Positions 11,460 through 23,466 of a DNA stretch of 64,000 bases are shown piece after piece; position 1 is the stretch's first letter, and each line of letters starts with the position of its first letter. The notes under the pieces are model-generated. The model saw nothing but the letters and a program-made list of their open reading frames with translations, made no database searches and had not been told where the DNA came from. Source of the stretch: Laccaria trichodermophora. Taxonomy: Eukaryota > Basidiomycota > Agaricomycetes > Agaricales > Hydnangiaceae. The DNA is taken from contig JACTVC010000007.1 in NCBI GenBank assembly GCA_018417955.1, forward strand, positions 1,054,001-1,118,000, read 5' to 3'. The position numbers and the translations under genes were made by a program.

Positions 11460-11950
11460 AGATATAGACTACATAGTTTACTGATACACTATAAAAGACT
11501 ACAAAAGTCAAAATTAGACTACAAAGTTTACTGATACATACAAAAGACTACAAAAGTTTATAGACTATAAAAGTCAGACCCAGACTACAAAAGCTTGGAC
11601 TTAGACTACAAAGTTTGTAGTGTGCGCTTTTTCATTAGAAAAGTTTGTACTGTCTGCTTTTTGAGACTACAAAAGTTTGTAGTGTGCGCCTTTTCATTAG
11701 AAAAGTGTGTAGTATCCACTTTTTGAGACTACAAAAGTTTGTAGTGTGCGCCTTTTCATTAGAAAAGTTTGTAGTATCCGCTTTTTGTCATTACAAAAAT
11801 TTGTAGTGTGTGCTATTTCATTAGAAAAGTTTGTATTGTCCGCTTTTTGAGACTACAAAAATTTGTAGTGATTGCTATTGTCCGCTTTTTGAGACTACAA
11901 AAGTTTGTAGTGTCCGCTTTTTCATTTAAAAAAGTATGTAATTGACATGT
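11460..11950. repeat. CTACAAAAGTTTGTAGTG / GCTTTTTCATTAGAAAAG array
   Basis: About ten imperfect units of 40-55 bp, each containing the small palindrome CTACAAACTTTTGTAG or CTTTTCTAATGAAAAG. Mirror copies lie at 12712-13200, and further copies at 38840-39380, 39560-40110, 20540-20680 and 26530-26690. A repeat made of short palindromes inside a long palindrome would extrude complex hairpins. Confidence 0.85.
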
Positions 11951-14411
11951 AGTTTATGGTGTCCTTGGACCTATCTATGTTGGGGGATGAGGTTGAAGGA
12001 TTGCCATTGTATTGCCAGTGCTGCAGCATTAGTTTTTGACATCATGCACAAGTTGTCTTGCACATCAGGAAAGGCCATTCTAAGCCTTTCATATTGATAC
12101 CTGCTGTCCAATCTGAAAAGATAATTGTAAGCTCATGTGGGGATATGCTGAAGGATTGACATGACTGTACATATTGCTATACCACATCAGCAGTTTCTCA
12201 CATCATGCCCAAGTTGGCTTTCAGCTAGAGGAGGCTATTCATGTTGATATCTACTCAATAAATGGTCAACTTACAACATGACCTGACTTGAAGACACCTC
12301 CAAGGATGGATCAGCCCATCATCAAAAGCCAAGTTGGTCATGATGTCAAAAACTGGTGATTTTATGTCAATCCCTCAGTGATACCCCCACATGAATGTAT
12401 CAAAGTTGACTATGTTTCAGACAGGCCAGTAGCTATTAATGTGAAAGCGGACAGAATGAAAGGTAATTTGGTCATAATGTCAAAAAACTGGAGATGTCAT
12501 GTCAATTTTTCAGCCATATCCCCACATGAACTGATAATTGTGTTTTATGATAGGACAGTAGGTATCAATATGAAAGGCTTAGAATGGCCTTTCCTGATGT
12601 GCAAGACAACTTGTGCATGATGTCAAAAACTAATGCTGCAGCACTGGCAATACAATGGCAATCCTTCAACCTCATCCCCCAACATAGATAGGTCCAAGGA
12701 CACCATAAACTACATGTCAATTACATACTTTTTTAAATGAAAAAGCGGACACTACAAACTTTTGTAGTCTCAAAAAGCGGACAATAGCAATCACTACAAA
12801 TTTTTGTAGTCTCAAAAAGCGGACAATACAAACTTTTCTAATGAAATAGCACACACTACAAATTTTTGTAATGACAAAAAGCGGATACTACAAACTTTTC
12901 TAATGAAAAGGCGCACACTACAAACTTTTGTAGTCTCAAAAAGTGGATACTACACACTTTTCTAATGAAAAGGCGCACACTACAAACTTTTGTAGTCTCA
13001 AAAAGCAGACAGTACAAACTTTTCTAATGAAAAAGCGCACACTACAAACTTTGTAGTCTAAGTCCAAGCTTTTGTAGTCTGGGTCTGACTTTTATAGTCT
13101 ATAAACTTTTGTAGTCTTTTGTATGTATCAGTAAACTTTGTAGTCTAATTTTGACTTTTGTAGTCTTTTATAGTGTATCAGTAAACTATGTAGTCTATAT
13201 CTGTAGGGCATGCACCTTCCTTTTTTGGTCATTTTTCCCACGATACAATAATTGTAGCCCTTTCTTTTAGCTTTCTAAATATACTGAAATCATGTTATTT
13301 GGTTTTGTTTTCATGGAGAAAAACACAAACCAAAAAAACGCAACACTTTTGAAATTCCTTAACCTCATATCTCCACAATGGGAGCACTTCAGAACATAAT
13401 TCAAACAGATTCAGGAAGCTACAGTGTAGGGCTACAACTTTCATTTTTTGACCATTTTTGGTAATGGGTCATGTGACCATCATCCCAACATCCCATTACA
13501 TGGACCCTGATAGGTAAAATCATTCTCATCTTGCTTTTCTTCACTTTTAGTCAAACCAGGTCATATTTCCCTTTTGGGATGGACCCTGAAGGCAGTGCCT
13601 GATGTTCTGTACACCATTCATATGTTTTTTCCAATTTTTCTGCTATTTTCTGGCTATTTTTGGATATATTACCATATTTGGAAATGTGCTCTGGACCCTG
13701 AAAACAACCCCAATGTAATCACCACCAGTGAGCACCACCCTGCCATTTTTTTTCCACATTTTTTGGCTATTTTTGGGATATATTATCATATTTGGCAATG
13801 CACTCTGGACCCTGAAAACAACCCCAATGTCATCACCAACAGTAAGCACCATCCCCCATTTTTTTCTGATTTTTTGGCTATTTTCCAGCTATTCTACCAT
13901 ATTTGGCAATGCACCCTGGACCCTGAAAACAGACCCTGATGTCATCACTAACAGTGAGCACCATCCCCCATTCTTTTCTGATTTTTCCCCTATTTTATTG
14001 CTATTTTTCATTTGGAAAAAGCGCATATTTCCTTATTTGGAAATGCGCCCTGGACCCTGAAAACAGTGCCCAACGTCGTCACCAACAGTGAGCACAACCA
14101 CTGTAAAGCAATGAATGAAACAGTTGCCGTGGTGGAATGAAATAAAAAATGAAGTAGTTGCTGTGAATGAATGAAATGAAATGAATGAAATCATTGCCAG
14201 GAATGAATGAAATCGTTGCCAGGAAGGAATGAAACAGAATGAATTATCTTGAATGAAACAGGTGTCGTGAATGAATGAAATCATTGCCAGGATTGAATGA
14301 AATCGTTGCCAGGAATGAATGAAACAGAATGAATTATCTTGAATGAAATGGGTGCCGTATTGAATGAAAATGCATTTCATTCATTCATGGTAGCTGATCA
14401 AGTTTTGCCAC

Positions 14412-14745
14412 GGCAGCTGCCATAAATGCATCGATGTAGAATGCAGCTACTAGTGTGTGGCCGTCATAGCGTTGTTCGAACTCTTGGAAGGAGCTAACTG
14501 TGAGGTTTAAGTTTGAAGGTCGTTTCCCTGGACAAAACACGTTTTGTAACAAGTTGGGGGACGTTACTTCCCAGAGTCGCCCTTTTGCGGCTATGTATCT
14601 ATTATGCACTGAAGTGGGTAGTTCATATGTAGGAGGGGGTGGTAGATGCGGAATTTGCTCATAGTCAGCAAAGCTTGGGTTCCTCTTCGTAGAATAGCAT
14701 CTTGTATCATGATTGTTTTGACCTGGTATATGCCCGAGTCATCCA
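14412..14745 (-). pseudogene. N-terminal part of the extra chromovirus ORF, cut by the palindrome
   Basis: The minus-strand frame reads through NRYIAAKGRLWEV and FEQRYDGHTLVAAF and then enters the palindrome at MAAA. Removing 10251-14411 and one copy of the flanking repeat makes this frame continuous with the ORF ending at 7933. The motif FEQRYDGH is matched by AERNYDGH in copy 2 (59270-59290). The true start upstream is not clear. Confidence 0.6.
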
Positions 14746-14942
14746 GCCATGGTCGATGGTGATCGCGCTCGAAAGCTGCAGGGCACCCGACCTAGGGCTC
14801 TGGCGGTAGTCGATGGGAGGAAGGTTGAGTCTGGATTCGATATGCGGTTGAACAGAGATTCGGGGTTTGAAATGGTACTGTACAGTATTACAAATATTTT
14901 CTCATCGACGGTTAGGCTTTTATGTCATGACTTATCAGGCTT

Positions 14943-16007
14943 CTAGAACGGCAATTTCATTGAGTCGAGGTAGTCCCGCTTTAGTTGAGCTGAGTTACGT
15001 AGATCATACTTGGAGACCCATGAATCGTCTGCGGGTCTGTAGTCCTTCCATCTAACTAGAAACATTCGTCAATTGGCTTTTTTCTTTCCCACTAGACGGT
15101 GACCTAGGATTGCTTCCACTTCGTATTCTTCTGAGGCCTGTAGTTCTCGGGTTGAAGGTAGTTCCGTACGTTCTCTGAAGCTGTCGGGGGATGGGACGTA
15201 TTTCTTGAGATGGTCCAGGTTGAAGACTGGATGCATGGAGTAGGTGTCGGGTAGTCGTAGTCTGTACACCAGGGATTAATTTTTTCAACGACTTCGAACA
15301 GACCTATCATTCTTTGAACGAGCTTTTTGCCAGTTCCCGCGACATGTACAAGCTCGAGAGAGTGGGGGTTCACTAAGGTGTAATCCCCTACTTTTAGTTC
15401 TTCTACCGGTCGTCTCTTCTTATCGTAGGCCTTCGCTTGTCGATCTTGGGCTAGAGCTATGGCGTCCTTGGCCATGTTATGATGTATTTCTACAGCCTCT
15501 ACAAAGTCTTCTGCCGATTGGCTGGGCAGGAAGGGTCGCAGCGCAGGATCTACTTCTGGTATTATCGCGCTAGTGGAGGTTCGAGGGTTGTATCCCATAA
15601 GTAGGAAGTTTGGAGAGTATCTCGTTGAGGAATGTATGCTGCTATTATATGAGTAGGCTAGAACGCTGAGCCAACTCGACCAGCTCTCCTTATCTGAGGA
15701 GACGTAAGCACGTAGCATTTAGAATCTCTGTCTGCCTGTCAGTCTGCGGATGATGAGCTGAGGAAAGAGCCATTACGCTCCCGTAGTTGGCTACGACGGA
15801 TTTCCAGAAAGTGGTAGCCCAGCGTCTATCTCTGTCTGAGATTATAAGTTCTGGGAGGCCATATACGTTAACTACCCTCTCCACGAATAGCTTGGCGAAC
15901 CCTTCTTGCGATAGGGTAGTATGCGTGGGTATTATGATGGCGAACTTGGTGAGTTTATCGACTATCACTAGTATAGCCGTGTAGCTCTGTTCTCCAGAGG
16001 GAGGCAA
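14943..16007 (-). pseudogene. Integrase core and chromodomain, copy 1
   Basis: The minus-strand frame starts at GLPPSGEQSYTAILVIVDK, followed by IISDRDRRWATTFW (second catalytic Asp) and HHPQTDRQTEILNAT (catalytic Glu). After a frameshift near 15710 come the GPY-like LVQRMIGLFEVVEKINP and, after another near 15270, the chromodomain SEEYEVEAILGH. A TGA at 15069-15071 interrupts the chromodomain where copy 2 has CGA; beyond it RMFLVRWKDYRPADDSWV reads to a stop at 14943. The first catalytic Asp (SLDMITG) lies on the other side of the inserted element at 16015-16848. Confidence 0.85.
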
Positions 16008-16014
16008 TCCAGTG

Positions 16015-16848
16015 CAGCCAGTGCTGTTACCTGAAGCATTCAGAATGGGAAGTTGTCCAAAAAGCATCTTATATCAGAATGGGTAGTTGCCTAGGTCTTT
16101 CCCTTTTGGGATGGACCCTGCAGTGGACCCTGAAGGCAGTGCCTGATGTTCTGTACACCATTCATATGTTTTTCCAATTTTTCTGCTATTTTCTAGCTAT
16201 TTTTGGATATATTACCATATTTGGAAATGCACCCTGGACCCTGAAAACAACCCCAATGTCATCACCAACAGTGAGCACCACCCTGCCATTTTTTCCTGAT
16301 TTTTTGGCTATTTTTTAATATATTACCATATTTGGCAATGCACTCTGGACCCTGAAAACAACCCCAATGTCATCACTAACAGTGAGCACCACCTGCGATT
16401 TTTTTCTGATTTTTTGGCTATTTTCTGGCTATTTTTGGATATATTCCCATTTTTGGATATATTCCCATATTTGGCAATGTGCCATGGACCGTGAAAACAG
16501 TGCCTGACATCATCACTAACAGTGAGCACCATCCCCCATTTTTTTCTGATTTTTTGGCTATTTTCTGGCTATTTTTCATTTGGAAATGCGCATATTTCCT
16601 TATTTGGAAATGTGCCCTGGGCCCTGCAAACAGTGCCTGACGTCGTCACCAACAGTGAGCACAACTCCGAGCTCATCAGCACACCCTATGTACAGCCTAC
16701 ACCAATGGCACATTATGACTCTTGGTAAACTACCTTTTGGTAAACTGTCCCCTTGGCAAACTGTCCAGCAGGCAACTACCCATTCTGATATAAGATGCTT
16801 TTTGGGAAAGTATCCATTATTCATATATGAAAGTAACAGCTACTGGTG
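16015..16848. mobile_element. 834-bp TIR element inserted in the integrase
   Basis: The termini are CAGCCAGTGCTGTTACC and, reverse-complemented from the right, CACCAGTAGCTGTTACTT. TCCAGTG is duplicated on both flanks (16008-16014 and 16849-16855). The integrase frame SLDMITG / GLPPSG is restored by its removal. The interior is three to four tandem units with GGACCCTGAAAAC, as in the palindromes. TIRs starting CA with a 7-8 bp duplication fit a hAT-like non-autonomous element. The same ends occur at 41287 and 26048. Confidence 0.8.
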
Positions 16849-16855
16849 TCCAGTG

Positions 16856-18663
16856 ATCATGTCCAGTGATACCGTGGCGAATGGACGTAGGGGTATGTGT
16901 GCTGGTCTTAACGCACCCATTTTGGCCCGATGATCCAACTTGATCTTCTGGCATACGTCACAGGAGTTAGCGTACATTTCGGCATCTTTGCTCATGGAGG
17001 GCCAGAAGAATAACTCTTGGAGTCACGCTATGAAGCGGCGTGGTCCGGTGTGAGCACTCTTGTGAGGGGACTCGTGTATCCAGTGGAGCACATAGTTAAC
17101 CTTAGTTTTGGGTACACAGAGTCGTGTTCTCCAACCCGCATTGATGAAATAGAGTAAATCGTCTTGACCTCTTTGGAAATGGCTCACTGAGATAATGGTC
17201 TTCTCGTTAGGTTGGACTTTGATGTAGCAGGGAGTGAAGAACTTGTCTTCTTCATAACCTTTGGAGAATTCCTTATGAATGACGGAGTCAACAGATATAA
17301 GTAATTGCGTCCAAGTCAACCATTCTTTGTCTGGAGTGGCGTCAGAGGGTTTAATTCCAGTGGGGTACATCCAGTGGTCGGAGTTTGGGAAAGGGAATAC
17401 TTCCCCTTGCTCATCTGAAGTGTCCGACGTGTCGTTTCTAGTATTCTCTGTAGTTGTTTCCATGGATTCGCGCTCAGATTCGGCAGCAAGTTGTCGACGG
17501 GTCTGGACGGGGGAGACATGTTTGTCTATGGTGTCTTCCCACCAGAATGCACTGAAAGTGGCTTTTGGAGCAGCAGCTCTGAATATACGATCCTCAGCTT
17601 TCTGAGCTATATTATGTTTTCTGTTGTCCTGTTTGATGGGTACGATGTCGTCGCTGAGTGGGGAGTCGTGTGGGGGTATTTGTATTAGACGAGAGAGAGG
17701 GTCAATGTTGGAGTGTATGCGACCGGCTCTATGTACTATCGTGAGTCCTGGATAGGCAGCAAATACTGCCCCCCAGGCTGCTAGTCGTCAGTTAGCGTTT
17801 TCATAAACTCGCACCCATACCAGGGCTGCGTGATCCATAACCAAAGTGATCTCTTCACCTTCAATGAAAGGTTGGAATTTGATGAGAGCTTCCTTAGTGG
17901 CTAGAGCTTCCCGTTCGGTGGCACTGTAGTTCCTTTCAGCTGACTTGAAGGTGCGGCTCCAGTAGGCTATCACTCTTTCCACGTGAACTGTGGTTTCGTC
18001 TAGTGTAGCCCCCCATTCGTCCTGTTGCTTGACTTCATGCTTCTCTTTATCCTGTTGCTTGACTTCATGCTTCTCTTTATGCAGTTTCACTATGAGCTGC
18101 GGTACTTCTTTACCTGCTTCCCAAGCAGATTCTAGTCTCACGTAACAAGGTGTGCCTTTGAGGTCCTTTACTTGGATTGTTTGGACCTGCTGTAAGCTCG
18201 CACCTAGTGCTAGGTCTGAGGCGTCCGTATATAGTCTGTACGCTTGGTTAGCCATGGGGTGACCCAGCACTGGAGCGTTCACTAGGGCTTCCTTGGCCTG
18301 TTCGTAAGCGGTCTCCTGTTCCGCGTGCCACTGCCATTTGACGCCATTTTTAAGTAAGTCGAACAGTGGTGCTGCGATCATGGAGTAGAATGGTATGTAC
18401 GTTGAAAAGTACACGACCATCCCTAGAAATTTCTGTAAGTCAGATACTGACATAGGACGAGCGAGATCCATTATAGCTTGAACTTTCTCCTTGTGGGTGG
18501 ACAATCCCAGGTGCAAGACCTTCTGTCCCAGCAGTAGTATGGAGGAGTGTCCTATGAAGCACTTGGCTGGTGATAGAGTTATCCCAGAGGCGGCTATGGC
18601 TCCAAGTACTCTGTCCAGGTGTAGATGATCCTCCCAGCTCTTATGGTCTTCCCCAGAGTGGTC
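16856..18663 (-). pseudogene. RT 3' part, RNase H and integrase zinc-binding region, copy 1
   Basis: The frame enters within RT just after the YIDD region and runs KCFIGHSSILLLGQKV, then the RNase H domain (YTDASDLALGASLQQ, YSATEREALATKEAL, ITLVMDHAALVW). Next is the integrase HHCC region (HWIHESPHKSAHTG, NSCDVCQKIK) and RPFATVSLDMITG at 16860. In-frame TGA codons lie at 17788-17790 (copy 2 has CGG) and 17023-17025 (copy 2 also has TGA). An insertion DKEKHEVKQQ is repeated in tandem near 18040. RT catalytic motifs are absent, so it cannot have been active in this state. Confidence 0.88.
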
Positions 18664-19885
18664 AGGAATGGATTATAGTCCAATCTGTTTATTTTATTTA
18701 TTTGTTACTGTATTATAGTTTATTTATTCTCGATGGGTAACAAACAATGTTTGTTTAGCAAACATGCTCACCAAACACAGCCACTCTCTTCTTCCATCAA
18801 CCACCACCATGCTCGTCACCACCACCAATGCCACGCCACCACCGTCACCTATAGCCACCATCGCCAAGACTGCTTGTCAATCACCCATGGCTGCCATTAC
18901 CACCAAGATTGACCACAACACCTCTCAATGGCAACGTGGCAACACCACATCACAAAACAACAAACACAAAACCCATGAAAAGGCCGCCAACACCCACGAA
19001 CACCCCCCAATGCCCACGAAAACCACACCTGCCCACGAAACCACACCTGGTGCCCACATATATCACCAGCAGACACATAACAATGGCCAGCAGATACAAA
19101 GCAACACCCCCAGACATGAAAAAATGCTCAACGGACATGTCAGAGCCCACAAACACCACCAGTGCCCACAAAACGACACCCAGTACCCATAAAACAATGC
19201 CATGGATGACGACAGGATGTCGTGTCCATGCCAGGCGACAGATGATGTGTCCACACCAACACATCTATGACACCCAGTGCCCACAGAAAAAGATGCCATG
19301 GATGACAACGACGATGTGACATGTCCACACCAATGTGTCTGCAACCATCTCCATGCACAAATGACAAGCAGGCGATGATGAGCCAAGGAGAGTGAGATTG
19401 CCCCCACCTCATGATGTGAGTATCCACCATTGTATGCCCTCTCATCACACCACACCCCCTCCCCCTTCCTCACTCCCTCACTCCCTCTCCTTCTCCTCTC
19501 CATCACTCCCCCATAACTCTCCACCCTCTCTACCCCTTTCTTTGTCCCTCCCCTCCTTAGACTCTATTTCTTTTCCCTGACCATTTCCTTCTCCATTGCC
19601 TGGTCCCTTGCCTCCTCCTTGTCCCCCCACCCCCCGCCCCCCTGTAGTAGTATGTAATTAAATACATTATAAATTGATTAATTGACTTATAAGATATTCT
19701 GAGTTCTAAGTTATCAGAACATGGTCTGATTTAAATAAATACATATGGCTTTTAGCTGATCAGAACATGGGGGGTGGAGTACTGGTAAAAATACATGAGT
19801 TTAGAGGATTCCAGTGGAATTCCACTGGAATGACTGGATTCCTGTAGGATTCCTGCAGGAATAGGTGGGGCACTGTAAAGTACTG
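18664..19885. mobile_element. Transposon remnant ending in a GTACTG terminus
   Basis: The stretch begins abruptly at the chromovirus break. It contains AACAAACAATGTTTGTTT, a CCACCACCA / CCCACGAAAACC-rich part, a polypyrimidine tract (19440-19640) and a short GGAATCC array. It ends GGGGCACTGTAAAGTACTG at 19885. Order and terminus match the family of the KDZ element, but the opposite end is lost. No gene is seen. Confidence 0.6.
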
Positions 19886-21226
19886 ATGATGTTGGGGAAC
19901 ATTTTCAGGGTGCAGGGTGGACTTCCTAATATGGTAATCTACCAAAATGAAACATCAGAAAAAGATGGAAGAGGATGCTTATTATTGGTGATGATGTTAG
20001 CTAATGTTTTCAGGGTCCAGGATGAACTTCCTAATATAGTAATACATCCAATAATAGCTAGAAAATATGACAGGGTAGTGCTCACTGTTGGTGATGACAG
20101 TGGGGTTGTTTTCAGGATCCAGGGCCATTTCCAAATATGGTAGTATATTTAAAAATAGCCAGAAAATTATGAGAAAATTGGAATGGTGTACAGAACATTA
20201 GGGAGTGCCTTCAAGGTCCATTCCACAAGGGAAATATCACCTGGTTTGACTAAAAAGTGAAGAAAACCAAGATGAGAATGAAACCATGTAATGGGATGTC
20301 AGGATGATGGTAAAAGAACAAAAGTTGTAGCCCTGCACTGTAGCTTCCCTAATCTGTTTGAATTATGTTCTGAAGTGCTCCCATTGCATTTTTCTTTTGT
20401 TTTGTGTTTTTCTCCATGAAAACAAAACCAAATAACATGATTTCAGTATATTTAGAAAGATAAAGAAAAGGCTACAAATATTGTATTGTGGGAAACTTGC
20501 CCTACTATAAGAGTCAGATATCAACTACCAAGTTTACTGCATACTACAAACTTTTCTAATAAAAAGGCACACACTACAAACTTCATAGTCACGATAAGCT
20601 TGTGACCCTAACCCTAACTTTGTAGTCTTTATTCAAGCTTTTGTAGTCTAAGTCTGACTTTTGTAGTCTTTTATAGTCTATCAGTAACCCTGAAAACAAC
20701 CCTGATGTCATCACTAACAGTGAGCACCATCCCCCATTTTCTTTCTGAAATTTCCCCTATTTTATTGCTATTTTTCATTTGGAAATGCACCCTGGACCCT
20801 GAAAACAGTGCCCAACATCATCACCAACAGTGAGCACAACCACTAAGCTCACTGATGTACTCTACAGCCCACGTTGGTGACACATGACTCTTGGCACTTC
20901 AGTCACATACTGAGCACTGACTATTAGTTGTGTAATTTCAGTATATATCACATGACTAATAGTAGTACTGTATTTATTTATTGTACTGAATATATCCAAA
21001 ATCTTTACTGTATCAATTTCCTTGAAATGTCACAAAAAATCTATTTTTTTGCAGAAAATAAATCTTTTTGGTCCTATGACTCTGAATTACATATATTTCA
21101 TGGTTTCACAACTGAATCTATTTTTTTGCACTAATGAAATCTTTTTGATGCCAAGACTCAGAAACAAATATATTTCATGGTTTCACTACTGAATAAATCT
21201 TTTTTGTTAACAGAAAAGGTGGCAAT
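19886..21226. repeat. Fragment of the palindromic-element family, left of Harbinger
   Basis: It contains GGACCCTGAAAAC-type units, the conserved 300-bp block in degraded form (20240-20500), CTACAAACTTTTGTAG units and an arm (20890-21000) whose inverted copy is at 25860-25960, on the far side of the Harbinger element. The Harbinger element is therefore nested in a larger inverted-repeat element whose right end is near 26048 (ends GTAACAGCTACTGGTG). Confidence 0.6.
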
Positions 21227-21334
21227 GGATGACTTCCCATAAGGTCTGAAAACCTAGATTAAATTCTAAATGTTTGATGGGCGGACTTTGAAAATATGTA
21301 TACAAATCTTTCTAAACCATAAGCCTTGCAACAC

Positions 21335-22766
21335 ATGCACAATCAATATTTTTTTCGGCGTTACGAATCTCGTCTTGGATCTCCCGACTCCGTTGGACCG
21401 AGTATGGATATCTCGGATGACTTTGCCCTCCTCCAGCTTCAATTAGCCCAGAACGCGATGCGACAGACTGATGAAGAATTTGAGGAATGCGACATTGCGT
21501 GCACCGGCCTTATCATATACGGTTTAGAGGAGGCATGCCGCCTATGGTCTGAAAGACGGTATCTGCGAAGACAGTACTTGACGCGTCCCGACCTCCTTCC
21601 AAGCCCACGTCAAAGTACACCATGGCAGGTACTTTATGAGAGTCAGAATGATCGTGCATTCATAACCACGATGGGATTCAATGTCACGACCTTTCACAAG
21701 ATTTTGGATCACGGGTTCAGGGACTTATGGAACACCCTAGCGATCCCTCGCCGTGAAACCAACATTAATTCAAGGCCACGACTTGGCCGCCGATCTCTTG
21801 ATGCTGAAGGTGCTCTCGGGCTCATTCTCCATTGGCTCAACTCAACTATGCTCGACGTTAGTTTGATGCAAATCTTCGCTCTCATTCCTACTACAGTGTC
21901 CCGATACATCACCTTCAGTTTATCCAACCTTCTTTTCACCCTTCGTCAAATGCATGAGGCAGGCATCCAGTGGCTTGTTGGGGATGAATTTCAGGAGAAT
22001 AACAGCCTCATTACGGATCGTCATCCACTTCTCAACGGCGCATTTGGTAGTATGGATGGCCTAAATCTAGCCGTACAAACATCACCAGACCAGGAGATCG
22101 AGAATGCAACGTTCAATGGTTGGCTTCATGACCATTTCGTAAGCAGTGTGTTTGCTTTCAGTGCGAAGGGTAAGTCTCTTTTTCTGCATGTCACCCTTGT
22201 CCAGGCTCAAATCACTTTTTTCAGGTGAGATCATCGCATGTAACCTCAATGCTCCAGGTAGCTGGCATGATTCACGTGTTGCTTGCCCTATCTATGAGAA
22301 GTTACGAACCCAGACACCAGAAGGTTACTATCTCGTCACCGATACAGCATTCCCCAGAGGATCAGATCAAATCGCAGGCCATATTAGAGCTCCAATGAAA
22401 GATGGAGCTCATCTCCCTCTCAACCGTTCGGAATGAGAGAAGCTCCTTCAAGAAGATCGACAACTTTTGTCATACAGGCAGACTGCTGAGTGGGGTATGT
22501 GCACTATCCAAGGTACCTTTGGCCGCTTGCGCGTACCTCTTCAGATTACATACCATGAAATTCGGGGTGATCTCCTCGAAACCTGTGCTCGCCTGTTCAA
22601 TCTCAGGGCACGGGATGTTGGTATCAACCAGATACGGTCGGTCTATATGCCAATTTGGAGGGAAGATGAGCAGGAAGAGCTTTGGATGACTTTCAAGAGT
22701 ATGTTGTTTTCAACGCAGAGAAAGAATGATCGGGTCGGACGTTTTCATATGATTGTAGTTGAATAA
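21335..22766 (+). pseudogene. PIF/Harbinger DDE transposase, one premature TGA
   Basis: Exon 1 (21335-22169) and exon 2 (22225-22766) are joined over a 55-bp GT-AG intron. The start is the first ATG (MHNQYFFRRYES). The DDE triad is visible as GSMDGLNLAVQTS, PGSWHDSRVA and AEWGMCTIQGTFGRL. Conserved TDTAFPRG and the C-terminal INQIRSVYMPIW also match the family. A TGA at 22434-22436 (SE*EK) breaks the frame between the second Asp and the Glu; CGA would restore an Arg. Everything after it stays in frame, so this is a young lesion. Enzyme role: cleavage and integration of the element in the nucleus, together with the Myb-like partner. Confidence 0.88.
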
Positions 22767-23466
22767 TTTAAATTTTGGTGGCTCAAACTTGGAAAGAAAG
22801 CAATGGGATAGATTGGCAAGTAACTACGTTGGACGTGAAGGAGAGTGAGGTAGGTAGGACATTGAAAGTGTTCTAAAATATGTACACATAATTTAAGATG
22901 ATCAAGAGGCGGAATTGGACTACTTTGGACTGTAAGGACTGTATTGTAGTGAACTGAGGTGAAACTCTATGACTACGTTGAGAAATGAAGGTGTGGTAGT
23001 TCAGGAGGACAAAAATATATACATGATAACATTAGGACATGAATCACTTAGAAGGGGGGAGAGAGCAGGGCCATCGTCGTGTGATGTGGTGATTAATCTT
23101 CTGCATGTGCACAGGTAGGCTCGGCATGGCTGCAATGAGGAGAAACAATAACAGAGATACCAGTGCACGGTTGTAATTGAGGGGTGACAACAACGTCGAA
23201 ATTGCTGCTCACGGCGAGATTGTTGGACGACTGCGAATTGTTGAAGCTGGATGCAGGTGGATTGAAGGGAGTCGGAGGCCGAATGGTCAAAGGGGAGACA
23301 TCACGATGACGACGAGACTTCTCAATGTGATCAATGTGGTCGGAATCATCATCATCATAGTACGTGATGCGACAAGTGCCAGGACTGTCTTTAAAGCCCT
23401 GGACTTCATCCTGGTCGTCGTCAGATCCACCAATCCATCTGGTAGACTTACCGCCACCAGCATATG

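Larger units (their letters stand above)
10251..14411. mobile_element. Giant palindromic (foldback) element, 4.16 kb
   Basis: Arms of about 1.85 kb (10251-12105 and 12557-14411) are nearly exact reverse complements about the axis at 12331, leaving a centre of about 450 bp that is only loosely symmetric. The termini read AAAACTTGATCAGCTACC inward from both sides. GGCAGCTGCC is present on each flank (10241-10250 and 14412-14421), extendable to 15 bp with ATAAA. Each arm holds, from outside in: a GAATGAAAT array; about five tandem units of 110-115 bp with GGACCCTGAAAAC; a conserved single-copy block (11100-11460); and a CTACAAACTTTTGTAG array. No transposase is encoded, so it must move in trans, if at all. 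It is inserted in the extra ORF of the chromovirus. Confidence 0.9.
7933..18663 (-). mobile_element. Decayed chromodomain Ty3/gypsy retroelement (copy 1), interrupted by two other elements
   Basis: Read on the minus strand from 18663 to 7933: RT (3' part only), RNase H, integrase, chromodomain, then a long extra ORF. Gag, protease and most of RT are missing and no LTR is visible at either side. It is cut by the outer transposon at 7932, by a 4.16-kb palindrome (10251-14411) and by an 834-bp TIR element (16015-16848). Several TGA codons and frameshifts break the frames. Copy 2 on the plus strand (53969-60097) has the same gene order with moderate protein identity, so the two are relatives rather than a recent duplication. 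Confidence 0.85.

Noticed and set aside
7933..18663. LTRs flanking the chromovirus copies
   Set aside because: No direct terminal repeats found near 7933/18663 or 53969/60097; both copies break inside coding sequence.
20605..20625. Telomere-like CCCTAACCCTAAC
   Set aside because: Only two units, inside a CTACAAAC array; a similar short run at 26565 is also isolated. No telomeric array.
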